Counted from the first letter of the stretch, positions 45,439 to 55,290 are shown. The stretch is 64,000 nucleotides of DNA from Photobacterium sp. GJ3 (GCF_018199995.1 NZ_CP073579.1:806001-870000); one strand, 5' to 3'. Program-made: numbers and translations. The notes: generated by a model from the letters alone, not told the origin.

Positions 45439-47139
45439 ATGCTAAAAAAAGAATACATTCAGGGCGATCAGGTTGACGACAGCAGAATCCGGGAACAGCA
45501 GGAAAAGTCCAATGCCCTGCTTCGACTGTTAGTAACCATCTACGATCAAAAGAACCTGGGTCAAAAACTTAACAGTGATGAAACTGGCCTACATACGGGC
45601 ATTATCCGTGAGAAGCTCAACCGCTGGAAGAAAGACCCAGTCGGGAACCCGATACTCATTGAAGAGCATACAATGACTCAAATCCGGGAAGCTCTACTTC
45701 CAGCCAAGCCCACTCACTGGGACAATCCAGATTTTGAGTTCATTGACCTATTTGCAGGGATTGGCGGACTGCGCAAAGGCTTTGAAGAGATTGGTGGCAA
45801 GTGTATTTACACCAATGAATGGGACGATCAGGCAAGAAGGACCTATTTGGCCAATCATTATGTGGACAATAATAAGCTCCCCTATTTTCTTGATTCCCCA
45901 GAAGAGAATCCTGAAAGAAATGTCTCACATATGGATATCACCAAAGTAACCCTGAGTGGTAAAGCGGACGCTACACCCGAGGATATCAGTAACAGTATTC
46001 ACTTTCATATCCCGGATCATGACGTGCTGTTGGCCGGCTTTCCATGTCAGCCATTTTCAATTGCCGGTGTTTCCAAAAAAAATGCACTCGGACGGGCCCA
46101 CGGTTTCGAATGTGATACCCAAGGAACACTGTTTTTCGACGTAGAACTCATCATCGAACATAAAAAGCCAAAGTTCTTCGTGCTTGAAAACGTCAAAAAC
46201 CTGAAGAGTCACGATAAGGGCAATACTTTTGCCACCATTATCAGAAGGCTGGATAAACAAGGCTACCACATCCTCAATGTCACGGATGAAGGGAATGATA
46301 TTGAAGAAGCCATTCAGGTGGTCAGGAAGCGGCGCAATGACCCAACCATAATCGATGGTGTACATTTTACGCCACAACACCGGGAACGTGTTGTCCTTGT
46401 CGGTATTCGTAAAGACTTGCTGAAACAGGACCCGCAGCTGAAGCAGCTCAGTCTGACGGACATTCCTAAGCCGGCACATCGATATACACTGAAAGACATT
46501 TTATGTACTTTAGATAAAGACGATAAGGCAAAGTATACCCTTACAGAAAACCTGTGGAACTATCTGTATCACTATGCTCTAAAACATCAGACCAAAGGCA
46601 ATGGCTTTGGGTTTGGCCTTGTCGACCCAGAAGATCCGAATGCAGTAACACGTACTCTCTCCGCTCGCTATTACAAAGATGGTTCAGAAATACTCATTAA
46701 TCAGGACGGTCTGGACCCTGAGTATCTCCTAAAGAAACGTGAGTATGGGATTTTGAAGAATCAGGAACGCGCAGAGGTTGCATTAAGGTACGCAAATAAA
46801 CAGGCAGCAATCGCACCTGACTATTCCGATGCTGATTTCAAAATCTGGACCAAAGAAGGGGAGCAGAAATATGACGAACTGCACGGTCGCTATGCTCCTG
46901 AGTTTGATGCTTCATGGAAAACACCAAGACGACTGACACCTCAGGAGTGTGCGCGGCTGATGGGTTTTGAGAAACCGGAGGCCGATTCTGAGCGTTTTCG
47001 TATCGTCTGTGCGGATGCTCGGGCTTATAAGCAGTTTGGTAACTCTGTTGTGGTGCCTGTTTTTAGTGCGGTCGCAAAGTTACTGGCGCCGAAAATTCGA
47101 AAATTTTCACTGAAAGAAAACACATCGACAGCTGCTTAA
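45439..47139 (+). CDS. dcm: Dcm/M.EcoRII-type DNA (cytosine-5) methyltransferase
   Basis: 566 residues. All key C5-methyltransferase motifs are in order: FIDLFAGIGGLRKGFE (I, AdoMet), GFPCQPFSIAG with the catalytic Cys203 (IV), FFVLENVKNL (VI), TPQHRERVVLVGIR (VIII), RRLTPQECARLMGF (IX) and AYKQFGNSVVVPVF (X). The roughly 90-residue N-terminal extension (IREQQEKSNALLRLLVTIYD) matches the Dcm/M.EcoRII type. It is longer than the 470-residue Dcm because of extra sequence between motifs VIII and IX. It should modify the inner C of CCWGG and so protect against the neighbouring nuclease. Confidence 0.93.
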   Translation: MLKKEYIQGDQVDDSRIREQQEKSNALLRLLVTIYDQKNLGQKLNSDETGLHTGIIREKLNRWKKDPVGNPILIEEHTMTQIREALLPAKPTHWDNPDFEFIDLFAGIGGLRKGFEEIGGKCIYTNEWDDQARRTYLANHYVDNNKLPYFLDSPEENPERNVSHMDITKVTLSGKADATPEDISNSIHFHIPDHDVLLAGFPCQPFSIAGVSKKNALGRAHGFECDTQGTLFFDVELIIEHKKPKFFVLENVKNLKSHDKGNTFATIIRRLDKQGYHILNVTDEGNDIEEAIQVVRKRRNDPTIIDGVHFTPQHRERVVLVGIRKDLLKQDPQLKQLSLTDIPKPAHRYTLKDILCTLDKDDKAKYTLTENLWNYLYHYALKHQTKGNGFGFGLVDPEDPNAVTRTLSARYYKDGSEILINQDGLDPEYLLKKREYGILKNQERAEVALRYANKQAAIAPDYSDADFKIWTKEGEQKYDELHGRYAPEFDASWKTPRRLTPQECARLMGFEKPEADSERFRIVCADARAYKQFGNSVVVPVFSAVAKLLAPKIRKFSLKENTSTAA

Positions 47140-47155
47140 TTTCAGTTATCTTAAG

Positions 47156-47184
47156 GCCCTATTTAGTTTAGGGCTTTCTTTTGT
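47156..47184 (+). terminator. Terminator of the restriction-modification island
   Basis: GCCCTA and TAGGGC pair with a 7-base loop and are followed by TTTCTTTT, 17 bases after the methyltransferase stop. The next 210 bases (47185-47395) have no gene; they contain GACCA-N9-TGGTC at 47202-47220. Confidence 0.85.
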
Positions 47185-47422
47185 CAACACCAACTTACTT
47201 TGACCATATTTAAAGTGGTCTACACATTCCGTACACTGATTTCAACCGATTTATATCACTAACTGGCGACAGCTCATCAAGAAGTGACAATGTAGCAAAT
47301 AGTTCATATCCCTCTTCGGCCTGTTCATCCCACGAGATCTACTGTAATTTTGGAGAGAAGTTTCCCAAAGTTTAAAGTACAGTAAAAACAATACTTTGAG
47401 TCGTACATCCTATGAGGTTCTT

Positions 47423-47752
47423 ATGTTTCATGCCCACGTTTACTTTGAGTTATCCCAGCAGACGCTTGCCGAGCAAGTCCGGCAGCAAATTATTGCAGAA
47501 CGTCCGGATGACATTCTGGCGATTTTTTCACTGGTGCCACGACGGGTTGGTCCGCATGATATGCCGATGTTTGAATTGCATTTTGCAGACAACCGAACGG
47601 GATTAATTGAGTGGCTGGATCAACACAGAGCAGGTCTGTCTGTGCTGATCCATCCGGTATCTGCCAATGAGCTGGCCGATCATACGGTCAATGCCCTTTG
47701 GTTAGGAAAGCAATTACCGGTTCATACTGACATTTTTAAAGCTGAACAGTAA
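47423..47752 (+). CDS. DOPA 4,5-dioxygenase-family protein
   Basis: 109 residues from ATG 47423, with GAGG upstream. MFHAHVYFELSQQTLAEQVR, then PHDMPMFELHFAD and SVLIHPVSANELADH match the small family named after fungal DOPA 4,5-dioxygenase, with conserved His residues that could bind iron. The activity of bacterial members is not established. Its 3' end overlaps the convergent aspartoacylase gene by 17 bases. Confidence 0.85.
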   Translation: MFHAHVYFELSQQTLAEQVRQQIIAERPDDILAIFSLVPRRVGPHDMPMFELHFADNRTGLIEWLDQHRAGLSVLIHPVSANELADHTVNALWLGKQLPVHTDIFKAEQ

Positions 47753-48629
47753 TTTTCTCTGCCAGCGACATTGCCAGGTTGTTATCGTAATAAGCGGCTT
47801 CATTAATGAAATGAGGATAAGCTTCGTAATGGCCATCCCAGCAGATTTCTTCGCCGTTAAACAACTTAAAGATTGGATCGCCCTGATGAAGCGGCTTGAA
47901 ATCGTTGTCCTGAACAAACCGATGGACCATGCCAATCCGCTCGCCTTGGGCATTTTCCGGTAGTTTCAGGGTTTCAGTGTACCGAAACGCTTCATAACTG
48001 GCGGGTAATTCAGGCAGCGAACCCTGATTGTAAAGATCAACGTAATCAAGAATATGCATGGTCATGATTTCCATCCAGTCCAGCACATCCTGCCGTAAAA
48101 CCGATTGCGGTTGCGGGCCGATTTCAACAATCACCCCTTGCGCAGCAATTGAACTGACAAACTTATGCTCAGCCAGCGGAGTCTGATCTTCAAAAATCAC
48201 CACCGCTTCAGGCATTTTTGCCTTCACATAAGCGCCCATTCTGATGTTGAAATCGTCTGACTGAAGCACGATTAACGTCGGCCCCATGTTGCTGGTTGTA
48301 TTGTGTAAATCGATGATAAAGTCAGTCTTGGCATTCCCTTTCGGCCCCAGAACGTTATTCATCACTTTGGCGCGGCTTTGTTCATAATTTGCCAGTGCCG
48401 GGTTAGCCAGATCTTCAACCGAAAACTGTCGGTTCAGATCGCTATCGACATAGCGTTTATTTTCTTCATGCGCCTTAGGGTTTGCGAACAACGTCTGTGT
48501 TGTAAAGGTATCCCGGGTAATGCGCTGCGGGTGTTGTTGCCATTGGCGCACTAAGTAAATGCCACTGAATTCATTGCCATGGGTGCCTCCCACAACGGCG
48601 ACAGAATTAATGCTTTTCATCCTTGTCAT
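47736..48629 (-). CDS. Aspartoacylase / AstE-AspA family zinc hydrolase
   Basis: 297 residues. VAVVGGTHGNEFSGIYLVRQW supplies the His and Glu zinc ligands, DSDLNRQF the substrate Arg, and FIIDLHNTTSNMGPTL the third ligand. The later VIVEIGPQPQSVLRQD carries the catalytic Glu. This pattern, and the NPKAHEENKRYVDSDLNRQF stretch, fits aspartoacylase (N-acetyl-aspartate to aspartate and acetate) better than AstE. The start is ATG 48629 or 48620; neither has a strong ribosome binding site. Confidence 0.88.
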   Translation of the reverse strand: MTRMKSINSVAVVGGTHGNEFSGIYLVRQWQQHPQRITRDTFTTQTLFANPKAHEENKRYVDSDLNRQFSVEDLANPALANYEQSRAKVMNNVLGPKGNAKTDFIIDLHNTTSNMGPTLIVLQSDDFNIRMGAYVKAKMPEAVVIFEDQTPLAEHKFVSSIAAQGVIVEIGPQPQSVLRQDVLDWMEIMTMHILDYVDLYNQGSLPELPASYEAFRYTETLKLPENAQGERIGMVHRFVQDNDFKPLHQGDPIFKLFNGEEICWDGHYEAYPHFINEAAYYDNNLAMSLAEKITVQL

Positions 48630-48733
48630 CACCACTTGAAAAATCTGAATATTGATAAAGATTCTCAGTATGCCAGCCTTCTTTTCGCCAAACAAACGAA
48701 TAATCAGGCAATTTTATTTAATTTTTATTCCAC

Positions 48734-49147
48734 TCAGTACTGAACCTTCCCGCGCATATTTTTGACCTGCCCCCGTTGCGCCTTTTTGTCCATCCGGCGT
48801 TTTTGCGACGCTTTCGTTGGCTTGGTCGGTCGGCGCTTTTTTTCCTGCTTCATCGCCAATTGGATCAGTTGCTGAAGCCGTAACAAAGCATCCTCTTTGT
48901 TTTGTTCCTGCGTTCTGAACTGCTGCGCTTTGATGATAATCACACCGTCTTTGGTAATGCGCTGATCCGACAGGGCCAGTAAACGCTCTTTATAAACAGC
49001 TGGCAAGCTGGAGCGATTGATGTCAAAGCGCAAATGAATTGCACTTGAAACTTTATTCACATTCTGGCCGCCAGCGCCCTGAGCCCGGATGGCGGTGATT
49101 TCGATTTCCCAGTCAGCAAGCTGAACCGTGTTAGAGATTGATAACAT
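48734..49147 (-). CDS. arfB: Alternative ribosome-rescue factor B (peptidyl-tRNA hydrolase)
   Basis: 137 residues. The class-I release-factor GGQ motif is in [21 protein letters not shown]. The C-terminal tail ([24 protein letters not shown]) is strongly basic, as needed to enter the empty mRNA channel of stalled ribosomes. It lacks the codon-recognition domains of normal release factors. It hydrolyses peptidyl-tRNA on non-stop complexes. It lies 104 bases downstream of aspartoacylase's start, on the same strand. Confidence 0.95.
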   Translation of the reverse strand: MLSISNTVQLADWEIEITAIRAQGAGGQNVNKVSSAIHLRFDINRSSLPAVYKERLLALSDQRITKDGVIIIKAQQFRTQEQNKEDALLRLQQLIQLAMKQEKKRRPTKPTKASQKRRMDKKAQRGQVKNMRGKVQY

Positions 49148-49316
49148 AACAAGATGAACGATTGAAGAAATACAAAGGCTATTATCTTATTTCAGCAGAA
49201 GATTTCCACTCATGCAGAATGTGATCTGTTCTGCATCTCATTCGTCAGGGCATTCATCCCTTTCAGCAGTCGGCGTATCCTTACGGCTTTGATGTGCATT
49301 TTTAGAACAATCAGTT

Positions 49317-49649
49317 ATGGATACCCTATTACACTACCTTGCTGAGTCCGGACAGTTCATGCGTCCGTGGATCAACGACATTGCCATGGCGATGGTTGCC
49401 TGCTTATTAGTTGTATTTGGATCAGATATCAACATGATCCTGCGACGCTACCTGTCTGGCACCAACTTCCTGATTCGTACCAGCGCATTCATTTTCGTGA
49501 ACGCCTTCGGATACGGGCTGCTGATCGTGGCCGTTGCACCGTGGCTTGCGAAACAAATGACTGCATTGAGCAACCTTTGGTTGTTTGTTGCAGTGCTCGG
49601 GACATTTATCTTTCTGGGAAGCTGGGCCCAGCGAAATCAACAGGTATAA
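49317..49649 (+). CDS. DUF3392-family inner membrane protein
   Basis: 110 residues with three hydrophobic helices (about 22-38, 52-74 and 84-102). GQFMRPWINDIAMAMVACLL, then FGSDINMILRRYL and FLGSWAQRNQQV match the DUF3392 family, found mainly in Vibrionaceae and relatives. No function is known. It is monocistronic, ended by a bidirectional terminator. Confidence 0.8.
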   Translation: MDTLLHYLAESGQFMRPWINDIAMAMVACLLVVFGSDINMILRRYLSGTNFLIRTSAFIFVNAFGYGLLIVAVAPWLAKQMTALSNLWLFVAVLGTFIFLGSWAQRNQQV

Positions 49650-49650
49650 A

Positions 49651-49678
49651 AAAACCGCCTTCATTCAGGCGGTCTTTT
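49651..49678. terminator. Bidirectional terminator
   Basis: ACCGCCT and AGGCGGT with a 6-base loop are flanked by an A-run on the left and TCTTTTT on the right. It serves both the DUF3392 gene and the convergent lipoprotein gene. Confidence 0.9.
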
Positions 49679-49688
49679 TATGTGGAAA

Positions 49689-50624
49689 TCAGAAGTTGAC
49701 CGTCAGGCCATCCGTTCCCAAAATCTGGTCCATGATCGTCTGCTGTAGGATCAACGTATCACCCGCTTGTTCCGGGTCATCTTCGTTACCGTTACATACC
49801 AGATTCAAATCATAGGTATCGAATGGCAGGTAACCAATCGCGTACATTCCGGTCGCTGAGTCGACTGCAGCAGATGCTAATGGCTCATTCTCAGAACCCA
49901 GATCGCCATACTCGCCTGCGTTTGCGAGTGGATAAACGTAAACAAAAGCATTCGAAATGTCATTGCTGCACAGGGAAGGATCCACAGAGCCGTTAATCGC
50001 TGCCACAGATGTATTTTCGACAACCCGGACACCACGCGGTTTCAGCTGATATCCATTGGCATTCAGCACCATACTCTTGCGCAAATCAAATTCGATGGTG
50101 TAAGCCTGAGTTGCATCCGCTTCAACTGTAAATCCGTCCAGTTTCAGCTCACCGCTTGGCACTCGAATGCCTTCGACTGCATCGGTATCCGTTACAACAT
50201 GCGAATAAGGCGTGCCATCACTGTAAGTACCGTTCGTCAGTACAGATAAGCGCATTTGCGTATAATTTCCGGACAGCAGCACTTCATCGCTCAAGACCTG
50301 TAAAGCCTTTTCACCCTGATACTCAAGCAAGTTGATCACCATAAAGGACGGATTGCGGTTTTCATCTTCTGGAATCGATAAGCCATCCGGTATACAAGAT
50401 GCAGAACTCTCATCCGCAGCAAATGTATTCGTGGTCCACGAAGACTCGCTGCCACCCGAATGGTGAACTGTAATGTTGTCAAATGCGACACAGACTTTTT
50501 TCAGGCCATCGACCGGCGCATCAGACATCCCCAGTGAGACTTTCCCTGTTGTTTGATCATTCGAATCTGAACCACAGCCCGCCAGTACTAAACTTGCCAT
50601 ACTGGCAATCAATAATTTTTTCAT
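49689..50624 (-). CDS. DUF4382-family lipoprotein
   Basis: 311 residues from ATG 50624, with AAGGAG upstream. The signal is a lipoprotein type: MKKLLIASMASLVLAGCGSD, lipidated at Cys17. Residues 27-170 (GKVSLGMSDAPVDGLKKVCV, then VAFDNITVHH and INLLEYQG) form the DUF4382 domain, and KPRGVRVVENTSV starts a second, carboxypeptidase-regulatory-like part (about 200-300). It is likely surface or periplasm-facing; no function is known. Confidence 0.85.
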   Translation of the reverse strand: MKKLLIASMASLVLAGCGSDSNDQTTGKVSLGMSDAPVDGLKKVCVAFDNITVHHSGGSESSWTTNTFAADESSASCIPDGLSIPEDENRNPSFMVINLLEYQGEKALQVLSDEVLLSGNYTQMRLSVLTNGTYSDGTPYSHVVTDTDAVEGIRVPSGELKLDGFTVEADATQAYTIEFDLRKSMVLNANGYQLKPRGVRVVENTSVAAINGSVDPSLCSNDISNAFVYVYPLANAGEYGDLGSENEPLASAAVDSATGMYAIGYLPFDTYDLNLVCNGNEDDPEQAGDTLILQQTIMDQILGTDGLTVNF

Positions 50625-50766
50625 ACACTGCTCCTTTTGCTTTGAGAGAACTTTAGCGGGATCAGCGTCGAAAAGCATTCCTGTGCCATCTTCCTAACAG
50701 AAGAATGACATCCGGGCTCAAAATGGTGAAGAAATAGACAAGGGTAAACAAGAAATTCAGAGGGAC

Positions 50767-51006
50767 TTAATCAACCCGCATGCAGCCATGCTGAATAGAG
50801 CGCGGATTTTCCAGACGATGTAGGCAAGACCCGACAGACTGGAGGTCCTGATATTGATACTTCGCAACCATTGCGGCTGCGATCAGTAAGCCAATCAATG
50901 AAAAACGGGTCAGCCAGAGCCACTGACGATGCAACGCCACGGCAAGTGTCAGCAGGCACGCGAGTACGATAAACAGTAAACTTGGTGCAATATAACCAGA
51001 TATCAC
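50767..51006 (-). CDS. Small membrane protein, hypothetical
   Basis: 79 residues from GTG 51006. Two hydrophobic helices (about residues 6-26 and 31-48: LLFIVLACLLTLAVAL and FSLIGLLIAAAMVAKY) are followed by a polar tail with two Cys (VGSCLHRLENP, HGCMRV). The upstream GGTTGAG is a fair ribosome binding site. No family is recognised, and the gap before the lipoprotein gene (50625-50766) shows nothing else. Confidence 0.5.
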   Translation of the reverse strand: MISGYIAPSLLFIVLACLLTLAVALHRQWLWLTRFSLIGLLIAAAMVAKYQYQDLQSVGSCLHRLENPRSIQHGCMRVD

Positions 51007-51172
51007 TTACTCAACCCCAAACCTTGCAAAGTGGCAAAATAATAAGGTGTTGGACGTCATAATTAAAGATGATTTATGCATATTTACACTGCAAAGTGTA
51101 TCCGGCCAGATTTGGACAATTGACCACAATTTCAGACTTGGAGCATGATCGCATTTAGGGGATTTGAAATGA

Positions 51173-51201
51173 CAAAAGCCTCGATTTCTCGAAGCCTTTG
51201 T
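51173..51201 (-). terminator. Terminator of the leftward SDR gene
   Basis: Read on the minus strand, AAAGGCTTCGA and TCGAGGCTTTT pair (one G-T pair) around GAAA, ending in TTTTGT. It is about 30 bases after the SDR stop. Confidence 0.75.
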
Positions 51202-51228
51202 GTACAAAGTCACAAAATGGATTGGTGA

Positions 51229-51963
51229 TTAAATCACCAGTCCGCCATCAATTTTCAGGGTCTGTCCTGTGATGAATGACGATTGATCGCTGGCAAGAAA
51301 CAGCGCACCATTTGCAATGTCCTGCGGTTTCCCCATGCGCTGCAGCGGCGTTTTCGACTTCATGTAATCCAGAATTTTTTCTGGCAGGTCCACAGTTAAT
51401 GGCGTTTCGACAAAGCCGGGAGCGATACAGTTCGCCCGGACCTGAGCGCCTTTGCGAGAAAATTCTTTCGCCCAGCCTTTTGTCATGGCAATCACACCCC
51501 CTTTCGTCGCGGCATAATTACTCTGACCAATATTTCCGTCTGTCCCGACAACAGAAGACATGGTAATGATCGACCCCACACCATGTTCCATCATGACAGG
51601 AGCGACGGCCTGGGTCATATTGAAAACGCCTTTGAGGTTGACATCCAGCACCATATCCCAATCTTCAACAGACATTTTTTCGATCAGATTGTCCCGGGTA
51701 ATCCCCGCATTATTCACCAAAACATCGACACGACCGAAGGTGTCTGCAATGCCCTGAACAAAATGCTGGATTGATTCGCGATCACAAACATTCAGCTCAA
51801 TCGCTCTCACATTCTTGTAAGTTTTCTCCAAATCAGCCATTGCTGCTGCGTTCATATCACAAGCGAAAACAACTTCAGCCTGATTGCTGGCAAAGGTCTC
51901 CACAATACATCGGCCTATGCCCTGAGCGCCACCCGTTACAATGCAAACCTTCTTATCTAACAT
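51229..51963 (-). CDS. Acetoacetyl-CoA reductase-like SDR (FabG/PhaB type)
   Basis: 244 residues from ATG 51963, with AGAGGGA upstream. VCIVTGGAQGIGRCIVETF is the cofactor loop, followed by NNAGITRDNL and SSVVGTDGNIGQSNYAATKGG with the Ser-Tyr-Lys triad. The GNIGQxNY stretch is common to PhaB and FabG. No polyhydroxyalkanoate synthase or fatty-acid gene is adjacent, so the substrate is open. It is divergent from a LysR gene that may control it. Confidence 0.88.
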   Translation of the reverse strand: MLDKKVCIVTGGAQGIGRCIVETFASNQAEVVFACDMNAAAMADLEKTYKNVRAIELNVCDRESIQHFVQGIADTFGRVDVLVNNAGITRDNLIEKMSVEDWDMVLDVNLKGVFNMTQAVAPVMMEHGVGSIITMSSVVGTDGNIGQSNYAATKGGVIAMTKGWAKEFSRKGAQVRANCIAPGFVETPLTVDLPEKILDYMKSKTPLQRMGKPQDIANGALFLASDQSSFITGQTLKIDGGLVI

Positions 51964-52334
51964 AGTCTTTCCCTCTTGGTTCGAAATGTCGAAGTGAAAT
52001 ACCGAATACAGTGCGGGCACACCGCTTCCCTGCTCACTTCCGTCAGTTTTGATTTTAGATGAAACAAATCAAAAGATTACACTCAATGATGCAATTCACC
52101 TTTGCGCTGATTACTCAGTCATTATGCACGCAGATCACTGATTCCCCATAGAAATCGCCAAAAAACATCCTCAATTGACTGAGAACACAACAATCTGAAC
52201 GTTTTTACTGACCGATTTCCATTCACTTCGCTTTCAGGAAAATCAGAGCGTTAACGGTAATTTTTCGGGATTCACGAACTCTTCACTGGTATCGGGTCTG
52301 ACCTTTGCTATAAATGTATGAAGAATGTACAACA

Positions 52335-53306
52335 ATGGAACTGTTGCAAAGCATGCTTGATAAAGTAGTTTTTTTCCTACATGTGGTGCGGAGTGGCTCA
52401 CTCAGTGAAGCGGCCAAACACTACGGCATTTCTGCGTCTGCAGGCAGCCGGTGGCTGAGCGAGCTGGAAGCTGGCATGGGCGTCAGTTTGCTCAAGCGCA
52501 CGACACGTAAAATCACCCCCACTCAGGCAGGACAACGTCTGTATGACAGGTTCAGTCTGATCAACGGCCAGATTAATGATGTCTTCAATGAAGTTCAGAA
52601 CCTGAGCCATGAAGACAAGGGATTGATCCGGGTCGCCAGTACACCGCTGTTTGCTAAATATTATCTCAGCCAGATCATTGGTGAGTATGTTCAGATTCAT
52701 CCTTCGATTAATTTCGTCGTGATCGAGACAGCATTTGAAGTCGATCATGTCCATGATGTCGACTTTGCCATTCGTGCAAACGCAACTTATCGCGGCTTTC
52801 AGGACAAAGACAGCCTGCTCGTGAAACGTTCACTGGTTCGTGAACCTTTAATCGCTTGCTGCTCTCCTGAATATATTGATCAATACGGTAAACCTGAATA
52901 TCCAGAAGCTCTCAAGACACACTTCTGCTTATATGCGACCACGCTTGTTGGTGGGAATAAGTGGATCTTCGAACAGAATGGTGAATACAATTCTGTGGAA
53001 ATTGCACAAACCGTTGAAGCGGATGACAGTGAGATCCTCAAGAATATTGCGCTCGCTGGCGGCGGTATTGCTTATTTACCCTATAGTCTGGTCAATCAAG
53101 AGCTCCAATCCGGTCAGCTACTTCCGGTATTAAAAGACTATGTCAGCAGTGAATTTGAATTGAATCTGTACTTCAAACCCAGAAAATATATGCCGGTCCG
53201 TTGTGTGAATTTTAAAGACTACCTGATCGGACGCGTTCAGGAGATGGATAAGAAAAATAAAAATGCACTGGGTTTACCCAAGCCAAAGCAATTGCTCGTT
53301 GAATAA
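52335..53306 (+). CDS. LysR-family transcriptional regulator
   Basis: 323 residues from MELLQSMLDKVVFFLHVVRS; an in-frame ATG at 52314 gives 330 residues. Neither has a clear Shine-Dalgarno sequence. The winged helix-turn-helix (SGSLSEAAKHYGISASAGSR, then WLSELEAGMGVSLLKRTTR) and a periplasmic-binding-like sensor (RVASTPLFAKYYLSQIIGEY) are typical. Gene orientation suggests control of the adjacent SDR gene. The 370-base divergent gap (51964-52334) shows no clear operator beyond AT-rich stretches. Confidence 0.9.
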   Translation: MELLQSMLDKVVFFLHVVRSGSLSEAAKHYGISASAGSRWLSELEAGMGVSLLKRTTRKITPTQAGQRLYDRFSLINGQINDVFNEVQNLSHEDKGLIRVASTPLFAKYYLSQIIGEYVQIHPSINFVVIETAFEVDHVHDVDFAIRANATYRGFQDKDSLLVKRSLVREPLIACCSPEYIDQYGKPEYPEALKTHFCLYATTLVGGNKWIFEQNGEYNSVEIAQTVEADDSEILKNIALAGGGIAYLPYSLVNQELQSGQLLPVLKDYVSSEFELNLYFKPRKYMPVRCVNFKDYLIGRVQEMDKKNKNALGLPKPKQLLVE

Positions 53307-53349
53307 ACAACCAGTGCTTTTAAACGGTGTCAGTTAGTTTGATTCCGGA

Positions 53350-54978
53350 TTAAGCAGACATTTTGAAAAACTGCAGCTTTTCCGCCATGTCTTCTGCCAA
53401 TTGAGAGATTTCTTTACTGGCTGCAGCACACTGGCTGATACCCGTGGCATTGGTTGAAACAATCTCATGAATCGTCGCCAGATTCTCATTGATTGTCTGG
53501 GTGACTTCCGTCTGCTGTGCGGCAGATTCTGCGACCTGATGATTCATCTCACCAATCTCGGCAATCGATGCTTTGATTTTGGCCAAAGCTTGTGAAGCCT
53601 GCTCTTCAAGCATCCGATTATTCTCAATCAGTTCAGACATCGTACTCATTGAAGCGCTGGCAGACTGAGAACGCATTTGCAGTTGTTCAATAATTTTCTG
53701 AATATCCCCGGTCGACTGTTGTGTCCGGGCAGCCAATTGTCGGACTTCATCCGCAACCACAGCAAACCCCCGGCCGCTTTCACCCGCTCGGGCGGCCTCA
53801 ATCGCAGCATTCAAAGCTAACAAGTTGGTTTGTTCTGACACCGCATGGATCACTTCCAGCACACCGGTAATCTGAGACGCAGCTTGTCCGAGCTCTGCGA
53901 TTTCAATCGTCGCCGCTTCAACACCTAACCCCATTTCATGGGTCGCCTGCGACACACGACGGAACATGACTTCACCTTCATCAGTCATTTGTACCGCAGT
54001 GTTTGCCCCCTGATCCGCCTGCAGGGCCGTTTCAGCCACTTCACGGGAAGACGTTGCCAGTTCCTCAACTGCAGAGGCAATCTGTTCGATTTCACGACTC
54101 TGACGAACGGCATTATCTTCTGACACTTGCATCACTGTCGCCAGTTCAGAAGTTGCTGTCGCAGTGCTGTCCCCATTCTGTCTCAACCCGGACACAATGC
54201 TGCGTAAATTCCCAGCCATGCTTTCAATACTCTGTCCCAGACGGCTGAGTTCATTGTTCCCTGATAAATGAGCATCAATCTCCAGTTCACCTTTTGCAAA
54301 CTGCTGCATTTTTCCACTCAGTGAAGCCAGCGGGCGGGAAATAAACCCGGCAAGGAACCAGCCCGCCATCAGCCCGATCAGGATGGTCACCACAATCGCC
54401 ATCTGACTCCAGAATAACACTTGATCATGTTGTTTGACCTGTTTCAGCATATAGTCCGAAGAAAGCTGATTGAGCTGCTTAGAGAGCACATCAATCCGTT
54501 GAATTAAGACATTCCCTTTATCTCGGTAAGGCACCACATACTGATTAAAATCTCGATCAGACATCAACCCCTGGTGACGTCGCTTCAGCACATCCAGCAT
54601 GGTCTGCCGACTATAATTCAGGTAATCATTGACTGCTGATTCCAGCGAAGCAATTTCTGCTTCTGCACCAGTAAACTGATTCAATTCAGGTATCAAACGC
54701 TGAATCTGTAACTCTCGCTGATCAAGCGTCGATTTTAAAACACTCAGTTGTGTTTCATCGTATAACGCATAGATTGCTCCAACGCGCATGGCGTAAGTGC
54801 TTTCAATCAAGTTTGCAACGTTATCTTTTAATTCAATTGTGACTTTTGAGGCTTCATTTAATTCTTTAACGGTATCCACCAATACCTTATTAGAAATAAC
54901 CACGGAAGCAAGTAATAATATAGCTGACAAAATGACAGGCATCAGAACCTGATTTCTGATGGATATTTCTTTAAGCAT
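53350..54978 (-). CDS. Methyl-accepting chemotaxis protein
   Basis: 542 residues. Two membrane helices (about 11-31 and 190-212) bracket a helical four-helix-bundle type periplasmic sensor. A HAMP domain follows ([20 protein letters not shown]). The cytoplasmic hairpin has the invariant tip [20 protein letters not shown] at about residues 380-400, where CheW and CheA bind. No C-terminal NWETF-type pentapeptide is present. The ligand is unknown; the gene is monocistronic. Confidence 0.95.
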   Translation of the reverse strand: MLKEISIRNQVLMPVILSAILLLASVVISNKVLVDTVKELNEASKVTIELKDNVANLIESTYAMRVGAIYALYDETQLSVLKSTLDQRELQIQRLIPELNQFTGAEAEIASLESAVNDYLNYSRQTMLDVLKRRHQGLMSDRDFNQYVVPYRDKGNVLIQRIDVLSKQLNQLSSDYMLKQVKQHDQVLFWSQMAIVVTILIGLMAGWFLAGFISRPLASLSGKMQQFAKGELEIDAHLSGNNELSRLGQSIESMAGNLRSIVSGLRQNGDSTATATSELATVMQVSEDNAVRQSREIEQIASAVEELATSSREVAETALQADQGANTAVQMTDEGEVMFRRVSQATHEMGLGVEAATIEIAELGQAASQITGVLEVIHAVSEQTNLLALNAAIEAARAGESGRGFAVVADEVRQLAARTQQSTGDIQKIIEQLQMRSQSASASMSTMSELIENNRMLEEQASQALAKIKASIAEIGEMNHQVAESAAQQTEVTQTINENLATIHEIVSTNATGISQCAAASKEISQLAEDMAEKLQFFKMSA

Positions 54979-55240
54979 GCGTTGATAGCCTTATATGATA
55001 ACAATGAAAATTGAACCAATATTCAATCTTAGGCGGTTTATTATTCATAAAATGAGAGTAATATCAACAATGCATTTAATTCAAGTCAATTCTAATAAAA
55101 CAGATAACTTATACTTAATATATAACTATATTAATTTAAAAATACCTAAAATAAACTTCTCTAAAATAGAATCAATTAAAGTAAAAGTTTACTGGATCAG
55201 GGTGAAATATGAGAGTTTAATTTCAAAACGACAAATACGA
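54979..55240. other. AT-rich intergenic stretch without a supported gene
   Basis: This 260-base stretch is far richer in A/T than the rest of the window. The only frame, at 54995-55276, encodes a Lys/Ile/Asn-biased sequence without motifs and runs into the deaD terminator, so it is not called. It probably holds the promoter of the chemotaxis gene. Confidence 0.5.
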
Positions 55241-55241
55241 A

Positions 55242-55266
55242 AAAAGCCGGGAAAATCCCGGCTTTT
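55242..55266 (-). terminator. Terminator of deaD
   Basis: An 11-bp stem AAAAGCCGGGA/TCCCGGCTTTT with a 3-base loop lies 25 bases after the deaD stop, and ends in a T-run on the minus strand (TTTTTTCG). Confidence 0.9.
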
Positions 55267-55290
55267 GTACAAATGAGGTTTGCAGCATGT

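Noticed and set aside
51007..51213. Possible 68-residue minus-strand gene upstream of the small membrane protein
   Set aside because: Its start lies within the terminator hairpin of the SDR gene and its sequence has no family resemblance.
54995..55276. Possible 93-residue gene between the chemotaxis gene and deaD
   Set aside because: The sequence is AT-rich, has no ribosome binding site or motif, and runs through the deaD terminator.
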